Source: Actinoplanes philippinensis (GTDB taxonomy: Bacteria; Actinomycetota; Actinomycetes; Mycobacteriales; Micromonosporaceae). Taken from it: a stretch of 64,000 bases of DNA. Numbering within the stretch: position 1 is the first letter of the stretch; each line of letters starts with the position of its first letter. Below the pieces are notes generated by a model. That model saw nothing but the letters and a program-made list of their open reading frames with translations, ran no database searches and was not told where the DNA came from. The position numbers and the translations under genes are program-made. This document shows, piece by piece, positions 27,039 through 35,427 of this stretch. The stretch spans positions 372,001-436,000 of the forward strand of contig NZ_FONV01000007.1 of NCBI RefSeq assembly GCF_900113015.1, given 5' to 3'.

Positions 27039-28052
27039 CTACCGCCCTTTCAGTCGGCGTAACACGGGGGCGATGTCGGAGGCGAACAGCTCCAGGCTGG
27101 CCCGGTTCTGTTTCTCGGTGAGGCCTTCGGTGTCGGCGCTCAGGTGGGTGACCGAGTGGCCGAGCCGGTCGTGGTAGCGGTGAACCTTGTCGATGATCTG
27201 CTGCGGGCTGCCGACCAGCATCGAGCTGCGTTCCACGGCGTCCTCGACGCTGTGGAAGACCGGCTGCACCCCGACCTTGCGGAACGCCTCCTGCCGGGCC
27301 TCGAAGATCGGCCGGTACACGTCGATCGCCTCCTGCGAGGTGCGGGCGGCGTAGAAACCGGCGCTGCCCGCCCCGATCCGGATCGCGGCCGGGTCGTGGC
27401 CGTGGTGCGCCCACCGTTCCCGGTAGTGGTCGATCAGCTCGACGTACGGCTCGATCGGGTTGGTGACGTTGGCGGAGAACAGTGGGTCGCCGTAGGAGGC
27501 GGCCAGTTCGACCGACGCCTTGCTGGTGGCCGAGCCGTGCCAGACGGTGATCGGGTTCTGCAGCGGGCGGGGCCACGTCTCGGCGTCGGTCAGCGACGGC
27601 CGGTACTTTCCCTCCCAGGTGACCTTCTCCTCCCGCCACAGCCGTCGGAACAGGTCGTAGCTCTCCCGCAGCCGGTCCCACTGGTCGTCGACGGTCACGT
27701 GGAACAGCTGCGCCTGCGCCGCCCCGTTGCCCTTGCCGATGATCAGTTGCAGCCGCCCGCCGGACAGGTTGTCCAGGGTCGCGTAGTCCTCGAAGGCGCG
27801 GACCGGGTCGAGCAGGCTGAGCGTGGTCACCCCGGTCCACAGCTCGATGCGGCTGGTGAGAGCGGCGATGTGGCTGAGCACGACCGGCGGTGACGACGAC
27901 AGGAACGGCCGCTCGTGCCGCTCCCCCACGGCGAACCCGTCGAAGCCGAGCTGCTCGCCGAGGACCGCCGCGTCGACGACCTCCCGCAGCCGCTGCTGGA
28001 TGCTCTTGGACCGGTCGAGGTACGTGATCAGGCTGAGCAGCAGGAATTTCAC
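27039..28052 (-). CDS. Luciferase-like flavin monooxygenase
   Basis: 337 residues from GTG 28052, which overlaps the upstream stop (GTGA). The TIM-barrel flavin motifs FDGFAVGERHERPFLSSSPPVVLSHIAALTSRIELWTGVTTLSLLDPVRAFEDYATLDNLSGGRLQLIIGKG are typical; the later WPRPLQNPITVWHGSATSKASVELAA is the FMN-phosphate region. It differs clearly from its three neighbours, so the cluster is not a simple duplication. It needs a flavin reductase in trans, and none is encoded nearby. Confidence 0.9.
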   Translation of the reverse strand: MKFLLLSLITYLDRSKSIQQRLREVVDAAVLGEQLGFDGFAVGERHERPFLSSSPPVVLSHIAALTSRIELWTGVTTLSLLDPVRAFEDYATLDNLSGGRLQLIIGKGNGAAQAQLFHVTVDDQWDRLRESYDLFRRLWREEKVTWEGKYRPSLTDAETWPRPLQNPITVWHGSATSKASVELAASYGDPLFSANVTNPIEPYVELIDHYRERWAHHGHDPAAIRIGAGSAGFYAARTSQEAIDVYRPIFEARQEAFRKVGVQPVFHSVEDAVERSSMLVGSPQQIIDKVHRYHDRLGHSVTHLSADTEGLTEKQNRASLELFASDIAPVLRRLKGR

Positions 28053-29317
28053 GCCAGCCCCAGATTTTCGCGCAGCGTCGTGCCGGAATAGGCGGTCCGG
28101 AACACGCCGCGTTCCTGCAGCAACGGGACCACCTGGTCCACGAAGTCGTCGAGCCCGGCCGGGGTGAGGTGCGAGACGAGGATGAAGCCGTCGCACGCGT
28201 CGGTCTGCACGTACTCGTCGAGCTGCTCGGCGACCCGGGCCGCGGTGCCGATGAAGTTCTGCCGCCCGGTGACCTCGATGACCAGCTCCCGGATCGACAG
28301 GTTCTTGGCCTCGGCCCGGGCCCGCCACTCGGCGGCCGTCTTCAGCCGGTCCGGGTACATCCCGGCGCGGCCCTTGATGATCGTGTCGTCCTCGTCGAGG
28401 ACCGGATCGATGTCCGGCAGCGGCCCCTCCGCGTCGTAGCCGGACAGGTCGGTGTTCCACAGCTGTTCCAGCAGCAGGATCGCGGTCTGCGGGCTGACCT
28501 GCTGCCGCCGGATGTGGTGCGCCTTCTCCTGCGCGTCGGCGTCGCTGTCGCCGAGCACGTAGGACACCCCCGGGATGATCTTCAGGCTGTCCTCGGTCCG
28601 GCCGTACTTCGCGAGCCGGTCCTTGACGTCGCGGTAGAACCGCCGGGCGTCGTCGATCTGGTGGTGCCGGGAGAAGATCGCGTCGGAGTGCTTCGCGGCC
28701 AGCTCCCGGCCGCCGTCGGAGTCGCCGGCCTGCAGGATGATCGGGTGGCCCTGCGGGCTGCGCGGCGCCCCGAACCGGCCCTCGATGTCGAACTGGCTGT
28801 TCCTGATCGCGAAGTCGCCGCCGTCGCTGTCCCACAGCTTCCGGGCGGTCTCGATGAACTCCCCGGCCCGGACGTAGCGGTCCGCGTGGTCGAGGAACCC
28901 GCCGCGCCGGAAGTTCTCCCCGAAGAACGCGCCCGGCGAGGTGACCACGTTCCACGCGGCCCGCCCGCCGGACAGGTGGTCGAGGGTGGCCAGCTGGCGG
29001 GCCAGCTCGTACGGCTCGTGGTAGGTGGCGTTGAGGGTTCCGGCCAGGCCGAGGTGCTCGGTGACCGCGGCCAGGGCGGTCAGCACCGTGATGGTGTCCG
29101 GCCGTCCGACCACGTCCAGGTCGTGGATGAGCCCCCGCTGCTCGCGCAGCCGCAGGCCCTCGGCCAGGAAGAAGAAGTCGAACAGCCCCCGCTCGGCGGT
29201 GCGCGCCAGGTATTCGAAGGAGTCGAAGTCGATCTGGCTGCCGGCGCGGGGGTCGCTCCAGACGGTGGTGTTGTTCACGCCCGGGAAGTGGGCGGCGAGG
29301 ATGATCTGCTTAGGCAA
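28049..29317 (-). CDS. NtaA/SnaA/DszA-family FMN-dependent monooxygenase
   Basis: 422 residues, the usual length of this family. Diagnostic stretches: AAHFPGVNNTTVWSDPRAGSQIDFDSFEYLARTAERGLFDFFFLAEGLR, GTLNATYHEPYELARQLATLDHLSGGRAAWNVVTSPGAFFGENFRRGG and HPIILQAGDSDGGRELAAKHSDAIFS. Known members oxidise nitrilotriacetate, pristinamycin IIB or dibenzothiophene sulfone using reduced FMN. With the SsuABC-like importer nearby, desulfurisation of an organosulfur compound is the best guess. It overlaps the preceding gene by 8 bp. Confidence 0.94.
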   Translation of the reverse strand: MPKQIILAAHFPGVNNTTVWSDPRAGSQIDFDSFEYLARTAERGLFDFFFLAEGLRLREQRGLIHDLDVVGRPDTITVLTALAAVTEHLGLAGTLNATYHEPYELARQLATLDHLSGGRAAWNVVTSPGAFFGENFRRGGFLDHADRYVRAGEFIETARKLWDSDGGDFAIRNSQFDIEGRFGAPRSPQGHPIILQAGDSDGGRELAAKHSDAIFSRHHQIDDARRFYRDVKDRLAKYGRTEDSLKIIPGVSYVLGDSDADAQEKAHHIRRQQVSPQTAILLLEQLWNTDLSGYDAEGPLPDIDPVLDEDDTIIKGRAGMYPDRLKTAAEWRARAEAKNLSIRELVIEVTGRQNFIGTAARVAEQLDEYVQTDACDGFILVSHLTPAGLDDFVDQVVPLLQERGVFRTAYSGTTLRENLGLA

Positions 29318-30275
29318 CGGGAATCTCCTCCGGGCGGGCGGCGTAGCGGTTCACGGCGACCGGCAGTCCGAGGCGTTCCCGGAGTGTCGTGTGCGCCGAC
29401 GGCTGGAACAGGCCACGGCGGCGCAGTTCCGGGACGAGGCCCTCGGTGATGTCGGCGACGTCGCCGACCCGCAGCCGGAAGCCGTCCACGCCGGAGACCG
29501 TCCACCAGCTCTGGATCAGGTCGGCGAGCTGGCCGGGCGTGCCGTTGAAGGTGGCCGCGTCACCCGGGACGTGCCCACCGACGGTGAGGTCCGCGAAGAT
29601 CTTCTTCTCCGGCACGATCCGGCCCACGATCCGGGCCGCGTCGTCGGCGTCGGCCGGGGTGACGAAGAAGACGTCGGCGTCCAGGGCGTCCCAGACCTGC
29701 GGGCCGTGGGCGAGCGCGGCCACCACCGGCTGGCCCTGCGGCGGCCGCGGCACGATCGACGGGCCCTTGACCGAGAAGTGCGCGCCGGCGAAGTCGATGT
29801 AGTGCAGCCGGTCCCGGTCGATGTAGCGGCCGGTGGCGACGTCCTTGATGATCGCGTCGTCCTCCCAGCTGTCCCAGAGCCGCCGCACCACCTCGATCGC
29901 GTCGCCCGCCTCGGCCAGCAGGTCCTCGACCGGCAGCGGCCTCCGGCGGCCGAGCAGCGCCGCCTCGGCCGGATCCGTGGAGATCCGCACCTGCCAGCCG
30001 GCCCGGCCCCGGCTCACCCAGTCGAGGGTGGCCAGGGCGGTGGACAGGTGGAACGGCTCGGTGTGGGTGGTGGTGGCGACCGGGACCAGGCCGACGTGCC
30101 GGGTCAGCGGCGCGACCCGGGCGGCGACCTGCACCGCGTCCGGCCCGTGCCGCCCGAACCGGTCCTCGAACGTCACGAAGTCGAGCCCGGCCTCGTCGGC
30201 CAGCCGGACCTGCCTGATCCAGTGGCCGGCGTCGAACGAGTCACCGTTCAGCGCGACCGCGAGCTGCACTGTCAT
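29310..30275 (-). CDS. Luciferase-like flavin oxidoreductase
   Basis: 321 residues. A TIM-barrel enzyme with WIRQVRLADEAGLDFVTFEDRFGRHGPDAVQVAARVAPLTRHVGLVPVATTTHTEPFHLSTALATLDWVSRGRAGWQVRIS, close to the NtaA-like group but shorter, lacking the long C-terminal extension. It starts 4 bp inside the ABC ATPase gene end and runs into the DszA-like gene, so the transporter and enzymes are co-translated. Substrate unknown. Confidence 0.9.
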   Translation of the reverse strand: MTVQLAVALNGDSFDAGHWIRQVRLADEAGLDFVTFEDRFGRHGPDAVQVAARVAPLTRHVGLVPVATTTHTEPFHLSTALATLDWVSRGRAGWQVRISTDPAEAALLGRRRPLPVEDLLAEAGDAIEVVRRLWDSWEDDAIIKDVATGRYIDRDRLHYIDFAGAHFSVKGPSIVPRPPQGQPVVAALAHGPQVWDALDADVFFVTPADADDAARIVGRIVPEKKIFADLTVGGHVPGDAATFNGTPGQLADLIQSWWTVSGVDGFRLRVGDVADITEGLVPELRRRGLFQPSAHTTLRERLGLPVAVNRYAARPEEIPVA

Positions 30276-31801
30276 CGGGAAACCTCCAAAGTGGGCACCG
30301 CGTCGAGCAGCGCCCGGGTGTACTCGTGGCCGGCATGGTCGAAGACGGCCTTGACCGGGCCCTGTTCGACCACCCGGCCGTCGTGCATGACCAGGACGCG
30401 ATCGGCGATGTCACGGATCACGCCGAGGTCGTGGGAGATGAACAGCAACGCCGTCCCGTCGGCCTCGCGGATATCGGCGAGCAGGTCCAGCACCTGCGCC
30501 TGCACCGACACGTCGAGGGCCGACACCGGCTCGTCGCAGATGATCAGACTCGGTCGCGGGGCGATGGCGCGGGCCACCGCGACCCGCTGCCGCTGCCCGC
30601 CGGACAGCTGCCGCGGATACCGGTCGAGGACGTCCGCGCCGAGCCCCACCCGCTCCAGGCAAGGCTCCGGGTCCGCACCGCGCGGCAGGGCCTCGCCGAC
30701 GATGCGCCGCACCGTCCAGCGCGGGTCGAACGCCGACAGCGGATCCTGGGCGATCAGCTGCAGCCGTCGCCGGATCGGGCGGCGGGCACGCTCGGGCACC
30801 CCGCTGAAGTCGGCGCCCTCGAACCGCACATGCCCCGACGTCGGCTCGGCCAGCCCGAACAGCAGCTGCGCCACGGTGGTCTTGCCGGACCCCGACTCGC
30901 CGACCAGCCCGACGATCTCGCCGCGGCGGATCGTCACGCCGAAGTCCTTCACGACGGTGCGGTCGCCGTACACCTTGCGCAGCGCGGTGGCCTCGGCGAC
31001 GACGTCGCCCGGCTCGGTGGTGGTCCCGCGCCGCCTCCCGGTCGCCGCCGAGATCAATTTCCTGGTGTACGGGTGACCGGCGCTCACCAGCACGGTGCGG
31101 GTGTCGCCGCCCTCGACGACCCGGCCGTCCTTCATCACCAGCACCCGGTCGGCCAGTGTCGACACGACCGCCAGATCGTGGCTGATCAGCAGCAGTGTCT
31201 CCCCCGACGCACGGCGCTCGGCGAGCAGCCGGAGAATCTGCGCCTGCACCGTCGCGTCCAGGGCGGTGGTCGGCTCGTCGGCGATCAGCAGCCGCGGCCC
31301 GCCGGCGATGGCCGAGGCGATCAGCGCCCGCTGCCGCAGGCCACCGGACAGCTGATGCGGATACTGCCGGGCCCGCCGCTCCGGTTCGGGCACGTGCACG
31401 TCGGTGAGCAGCTGCCGGATCCGCTGCGGCCGGTCCCGGCGGTCGCCGATGCCGTGGGTCTGCAGCACCTCGCCGATCTCCGCGCCGACGGTGCGCAGCG
31501 GGTCGAGCGACACCAGGGCGTCCTGCAGGATCAGCCCGGCGAACCGGCCCCGCAGCCGGCGCCAGTCACGGGCGGCGAAGGCGCGCGCGTCCCGGCCGTC
31601 GACGGTGAACGTGTCCGCCTCGACGCGGGCGTTCGGACCGGCCAGTCCGACCAGGCTGCGGGCGGTCACGCTCTTGCCGGAGCCGCTCTCGCCGACCAGC
31701 GCGACACACTCGCCCTCGCTGATCGTGAGGTCGACCCCGCGTACCGCCTCGACCTGCCGTCTACCGGTGAAGGCGACCCGCAGGTTCTCGACGTGGATCA
31801 C
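30272..31801 (-). CDS. Fused double ABC ATPase of an oligopeptide-type importer (DppD-DppF)
   Basis: 509 residues from GTG 31801, which has AGGAGG seven bases upstream. Two complete ABC domains occur in tandem: Walker A GESGSGKS / signature LSGGLRQRALIASAI / LLIADEPTTALD, then GESGSGKT / LSGGQRQRVAVARAI / LIICDEPVSALD. In peptide/nickel importers these are usually two proteins; the fused form is common in the family too. It drives the upstream permeases. Between it and the permease gene is a 59-bp duplication that creates two short coupled reading frames. Confidence 0.93.
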   Translation of the reverse strand: MIHVENLRVAFTGRRQVEAVRGVDLTISEGECVALVGESGSGKSVTARSLVGLAGPNARVEADTFTVDGRDARAFAARDWRRLRGRFAGLILQDALVSLDPLRTVGAEIGEVLQTHGIGDRRDRPQRIRQLLTDVHVPEPERRARQYPHQLSGGLRQRALIASAIAGGPRLLIADEPTTALDATVQAQILRLLAERRASGETLLLISHDLAVVSTLADRVLVMKDGRVVEGGDTRTVLVSAGHPYTRKLISAATGRRRGTTTEPGDVVAEATALRKVYGDRTVVKDFGVTIRRGEIVGLVGESGSGKTTVAQLLFGLAEPTSGHVRFEGADFSGVPERARRPIRRRLQLIAQDPLSAFDPRWTVRRIVGEALPRGADPEPCLERVGLGADVLDRYPRQLSGGQRQRVAVARAIAPRPSLIICDEPVSALDVSVQAQVLDLLADIREADGTALLFISHDLGVIRDIADRVLVMHDGRVVEQGPVKAVFDHAGHEYTRALLDAVPTLEVSR

Positions 31802-31918
31802 GCTGTGCCTCCTATGGCGTGCTCTCGCGGCCCTTGCTTCGCTGCGGTGCACTCGATCACGCTGTGCCACCTTTGGCGTGCTCTCGCGGCCCTTGCTTCG
31901 CTGCGGTGCACTCGATCA
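31801..31918 (-). repeat. 59-bp direct repeat creating two coupled mini-ORFs
   Basis: Copies 31801-31859 and 31860-31918 differ only around cctcctat / ccaccttt. Read leftward, each gives a 20-codon frame (VIECTAAKQGPREHA-K/I-GGTA): one at 31919-31857 whose GTG overlaps the permease stop, the next at 31860-31798 whose GTG overlaps the first stop and whose stop overlaps the ATPase GTG. Only the copy next to the ATPase has AGGAGG; the other has AAGGTGG. The chain of GTGA overlaps is kept throughout. Confidence 0.85.
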
Positions 31919-32764
31919 CGCCGGCCGCCCCTCGAACCGGTTCTGCAGATGCCGACCGATCACGGTGAGAGAGATGACGGTGGCGGTGACGGCCGCGCCC
32001 GGCAGCACCGACGCCCACCAGGCGATGTGCAGGTAGCCGCGGCCCTCGGAGAGCATCGCGCCCCACTCCGGCGACGGCGGCTGCGGCCCGAGGCCGAGGA
32101 AACTCAGGCCGGCCGCGATCAGCACCGCCTCGCCGAGCCCGATCATCGCCAGGACCGGGATCGGGCCGAGCACGTTGGGCAGCACGTGCCGCAGCACCAG
32201 CCGGACCCGCGACCCTCCGAACGCGACGGCGTGCGTGACGTACGCCGCCTGCCGCACCACCAGGGTCTGTGCCCGCACCACCCGGGCGTAGTGCGGTGTG
32301 GTGGCGATGCCGATCGCCACGACCAGGCTGGTCGTGCCGGTGCCCGCGATCGCGATGAACAGCAACGCCAGCAGCACCAGCGGAAACGCGGCGAGCGCGT
32401 CGAAACCCCGGCTCAGGGCCTCGTCGGCGACCCGGTGCGCGAGCCCGGCGATCAGCCCGAGCAGGATGCCCGCGCCGACCGCGATCACGGTGGCCGCCAC
32501 GCCGATGCTCAGCGAGTGCCGGGCGCCGTGCACCACCCGGTCGAAGACGTCACGGCCCAGCTGGTCGGTGCCGAACCAGTGCTGCGCCGACGGCGCCTCC
32601 AGCACCCGCAGCGGATCGGCGGCCAGCGGGTCGCCGGCGAACAGCGCCGGCCAGATCACCGCGGCCAGCGCCAGGAGGAGGACGAGCCCGGCGGCGGCGA
32701 GGCCCGGCCGGGGCCGTCGCAGGGAAAGCCGGCGTGCCACCGGCCTGGGCAGAGCGAGGGTCAC
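31916..32764 (-). CDS. Oligopeptide/nickel-type ABC permease, DppC-like
   Basis: 282 residues, GTG start. The N-terminal cytoplasmic tail is followed by a first helix (LVLLLALAAVIWPALFA), the DppC-typical HWFGTDQLGRDVFDRVVHGARHSLSIGV, and the EAA-like loop THAVAFGGSRVRLVLRHVLPNVLGP. It pairs with the DppB-like protein encoded 5 bp upstream. The stop codon overlaps the first mini-ORF of the 59-bp repeat. Confidence 0.94.
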   Translation of the reverse strand: MTLALPRPVARRLSLRRPRPGLAAAGLVLLLALAAVIWPALFAGDPLAADPLRVLEAPSAQHWFGTDQLGRDVFDRVVHGARHSLSIGVAATVIAVGAGILLGLIAGLAHRVADEALSRGFDALAAFPLVLLALLFIAIAGTGTTSLVVAIGIATTPHYARVVRAQTLVVRQAAYVTHAVAFGGSRVRLVLRHVLPNVLGPIPVLAMIGLGEAVLIAAGLSFLGLGPQPPSPEWGAMLSEGRGYLHIAWWASVLPGAAVTATVISLTVIGRHLQNRFEGRPA

Positions 32765-32769
32765 GCGAC

Positions 32770-33684
32770 TCAGCTCCTTCGCAACCGTGGATCGATGACC
32801 AGATAGGCGAGATCGGCCGCTGTGTTGATCACGACGAAGGCGGCCGCCGCCAGGACCACCACGGCCAGCACCACCGGCATGTCGCCGTTGCCGACGGCCT
32901 GCAGGGTCACCTGCCCCAGCCCGGGCCGGCCGAAGACCTGCTCGATGATCACCGTGCCGCCGAGCAGAACCCCGGTGAGCCAGCCGAGCATGGTGACCGC
33001 CGGCATCAGCGCGTGCCGCAGCGCGTGCCGGATCAGGACCGCCCGTTCCCGCAGGCCACGGGCCCGCGCGGTGATCGCGAACGGCTCGTCCAGCGCCCGG
33101 TCCAGGCCGTCGCGCAGCACCTGGGCCAGCACCCCGGCGATCGGCAGGCCCATCGTGACCGCCGGCAGCACCAGCGCCGCCCAGCCCCGGTCACCGGAGA
33201 CCGGGAACAGTCCGAACCGGAACGAGAACACGCTCAGCAGAACGATCCCGATCAGGAACGGCGGCGTCGACACGATGACCAGCTCGGCGGCCGAGCTGGC
33301 CCGGCGTGCCCACCGGTGCCGGGTGGTGACGGCCAGCACCAGGGCCAGGGCCACCCCGAAGACGGCCGCCGCCACGGCCAGCTTCAGCGTGGGCGGCACC
33401 TGGTCGCCGATCACCTCACCGACCGGCCGCTGCAGCAGGTAGGAGCGGCCCAGGTCGCCCTGCGCGGCCCGCCACAGGTAGTCCAGGTACTGCACGACGG
33501 CGGGCCGGTCCAGGTTCCACTCGGCGATGATCTGGGCACGGATCTGCGGGGTGTCGGCGCCGTCGCCGATCAGGCTGTCGACGATGTCGCCGGGGGCGGC
33601 CAGCAGCGCCAGGTACGCCGCCGTGGCCGCCGCCCAGAGCACCACCGCACCGGAGGCCACCCGCCGGGCGATCGCCCTGATCAC
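32770..33684 (-). CDS. Oligopeptide/nickel-type ABC permease, DppB-like
   Basis: 304 residues; GTG overlaps the stop of the binding-protein gene (GTGA). The signature DLGRSYLLQRPVGEVIGDQVPPTLKLAVAAAVFG and the loop ARGLRERAVLIRHALRHALMPAVTMLGWLTGVLLGGTVIIEQVFGRPGLG define the DppB family. About six membrane helices. It forms the heterodimeric channel with the DppC-like protein. Confidence 0.95.
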   Translation of the reverse strand: MIRAIARRVASGAVVLWAAATAAYLALLAAPGDIVDSLIGDGADTPQIRAQIIAEWNLDRPAVVQYLDYLWRAAQGDLGRSYLLQRPVGEVIGDQVPPTLKLAVAAAVFGVALALVLAVTTRHRWARRASSAAELVIVSTPPFLIGIVLLSVFSFRFGLFPVSGDRGWAALVLPAVTMGLPIAGVLAQVLRDGLDRALDEPFAITARARGLRERAVLIRHALRHALMPAVTMLGWLTGVLLGGTVIIEQVFGRPGLGQVTLQAVGNGDMPVVLAVVVLAAAAFVVINTAADLAYLVIDPRLRRS

Positions 33685-35312
33685 TTGCTCAGCCAGAGGT
33701 TGTAGGCGCTACCCGGCACCCCGGCCGTCGGTTCGAAGCCCAGTCCGCCGACACCGGTGCCGGCGGCGACCTGGTCGGCGGGGGCGTACAGCGGCAGGAC
33801 CAGCGCCTGGTCGGTGACGACCAGCCTTTGCACCTGCTGGTACGCGGCCTGCCGCCGCGCCTGATCCGGGCCGGCCTGACCGGCTTCGAGCAGCTTGTCC
33901 AGAGCCGGATCCGTGAACCCGGTGCGGTTGATCGCCCCACCGGAGTGCAGCAGCAGGTTGAGCGCCGCCCCGGCGTCGGTGTCGGCACGCGAGTTGTCGA
34001 ACACCTCGTACTGCCCGTCGGCCAGCGCCTGGGTGGCGGTGCCCTGGTCGACCACGGCGACGTTCAGGTCGATGCTGGCGCTCTGCTTGACCTGCGCCTG
34101 CACGGCCTGCGCCAGCACGTCACGGCGGTCCCGGACGAACGGCGCCGACTGCACCAGCCGTACCGTCAGCCGTTTGCCGTCCCTGGTCCGGAATCCGTCC
34201 GCGTCCCGCGCCGTCCAGCCCGCCTCGTCCAGCAGCCGGTTGGCCTCGGCGGCATCGCCGCCGTAGGTCTTCTCCAGGGTCTTGTCATAGAACGGGCTGG
34301 TCGGCCCGATCACGCTCCACGCCCGGGTGGCGGTGCCCCGGTAGACGCCGGAGAGCACCGCGTCCACGTCGACGGCCTCCCGGAACGCCTGCCGCACCCG
34401 GAGGTCGTCGAACGGGGCGTGCGCGGTGTTGAAGTAGTACGCGTACGCCGAGCCGGAGTTCAGCCCCCGGCTGAGCGACAGCTGCGGGTTCGCGGTGATC
34501 AGCGCCTCGTCGGTGGCCGGCACCCCCTCGACGACCTGCACCTGCCCGGAGGTGAGCGCCCCGACCCGCACCGACGACTCCTTCAGGAACCGGTAGGTGA
34601 TCCGGTCGAGGTAGGCCGGCCCGGTGTGCCCCGCGTTGGCGGGCGCCCAGTTGTAGGCCGGGTTCCTCGTGAACACGACCTCCTGCCCGGCGGTGTAGTG
34701 GTCCAGCACGAACGGGCCGGTGCCGGCCAGGTCGGGGCCGCCGGCCTTGAGGTTCTTCGCCTCCTTCAGCGACTTCGGCGACACCTGTGCGCCCTGCGGC
34801 GAGGAGAGGAAGTCGAGCAGCAGCACGTCCGGCTGCCTGAGGTGGAAGGTGACGGTCGCCGGGTCCACGACCTCGACCCTGTCCAGGTTGCGCAGCTGCA
34901 CGGCCAGAACGGCCGGGTTGTACCCCTCGACGGAGAACTGGTCGATGTTCGCCTTGACGGCCCCGGCGTCGAATTTCGTGCCGTCGCTGAACGTCACGTC
35001 CGTACGCAACGTGAAGGTGTAGGTCTTGCCGTCGGCCGACACCTCGTGGCCGGTGGACAGCCACGGCAGGTAACCGCCCTGGCCGTCGTGGGTGAGCAGG
35101 GCCTCGAAGGTGTTCCAGACCAGCAGGCGGGCCTTGGCCTGGGCGTACTGGTGCGGGTTGAAGGTGATCGGCTCGGTCTCGACGGCCCAGGTCAGCGATC
35201 CGCCGCTGACCGGCTGGCCGGCCTCGGCGCCCGCCTGAGGTGTTCCGGACGAGCAGGCGGTGAGGACGAGGGCGAGAGCGATGGCGGCGACGGCGGGCCG
35301 GGTACGGCGCAT
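33681..35312 (-). CDS. Oligopeptide-type ABC substrate-binding lipoprotein (SBP_bac_5)
   Basis: 543 residues from ATG 35312, which has AGGAGGAA upstream; a longer open frame to 35705 was rejected because it crosses the operator and lacks a signal. Lipobox LTAC in AIALALVLTACSSG. The mature part has the family pattern WAVETEPITFNPHQY, KTYTFTLRTDVTFSDGTKFDAGAVKANID and VRQAFREAVDVDAVLSGVYRGTATRAWSVIGP. The family binds peptides, nickel-chelates, opines or glutathione-like compounds; here the four linked monooxygenases suggest an oxidisable sulfur or nitrogen compound. It heads the operon, 23 bp downstream of site C. Confidence 0.93.
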   Translation of the reverse strand: MRRTRPAVAAIALALVLTACSSGTPQAGAEAGQPVSGGSLTWAVETEPITFNPHQYAQAKARLLVWNTFEALLTHDGQGGYLPWLSTGHEVSADGKTYTFTLRTDVTFSDGTKFDAGAVKANIDQFSVEGYNPAVLAVQLRNLDRVEVVDPATVTFHLRQPDVLLLDFLSSPQGAQVSPKSLKEAKNLKAGGPDLAGTGPFVLDHYTAGQEVVFTRNPAYNWAPANAGHTGPAYLDRITYRFLKESSVRVGALTSGQVQVVEGVPATDEALITANPQLSLSRGLNSGSAYAYYFNTAHAPFDDLRVRQAFREAVDVDAVLSGVYRGTATRAWSVIGPTSPFYDKTLEKTYGGDAAEANRLLDEAGWTARDADGFRTRDGKRLTVRLVQSAPFVRDRRDVLAQAVQAQVKQSASIDLNVAVVDQGTATQALADGQYEVFDNSRADTDAGAALNLLLHSGGAINRTGFTDPALDKLLEAGQAGPDQARRQAAYQQVQRLVVTDQALVLPLYAPADQVAAGTGVGGLGFEPTAGVPGSAYNLWLSK

Positions 35313-35334
35313 GGGCGGTTCCTCCTCTACCACT

Positions 35335-35357
35335 TTTCCTATCGTTCCTATAGGAAA
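35335..35357. promoter_or_regulatory. Site C: TTTCCTAT-N7-ATAGGAAA operator
   Basis: Perfect 8-bp arms flank spacer CGTTCCT, the longest of the four copies. It lies 23-45 bp upstream of the binding-protein start (leftward operon) and also upstream of the rightward membrane-protein gene. It shares CCTAT-N7-ATAGG exactly with site A. Confidence 0.65.
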
Positions 35358-35427
35358 TTGGCAAGAGGCTGAGACCCTGGACACCCAACTTCTCGACCTT
35401 CCGCTGAACCATCCCGCGGCGGCATGC

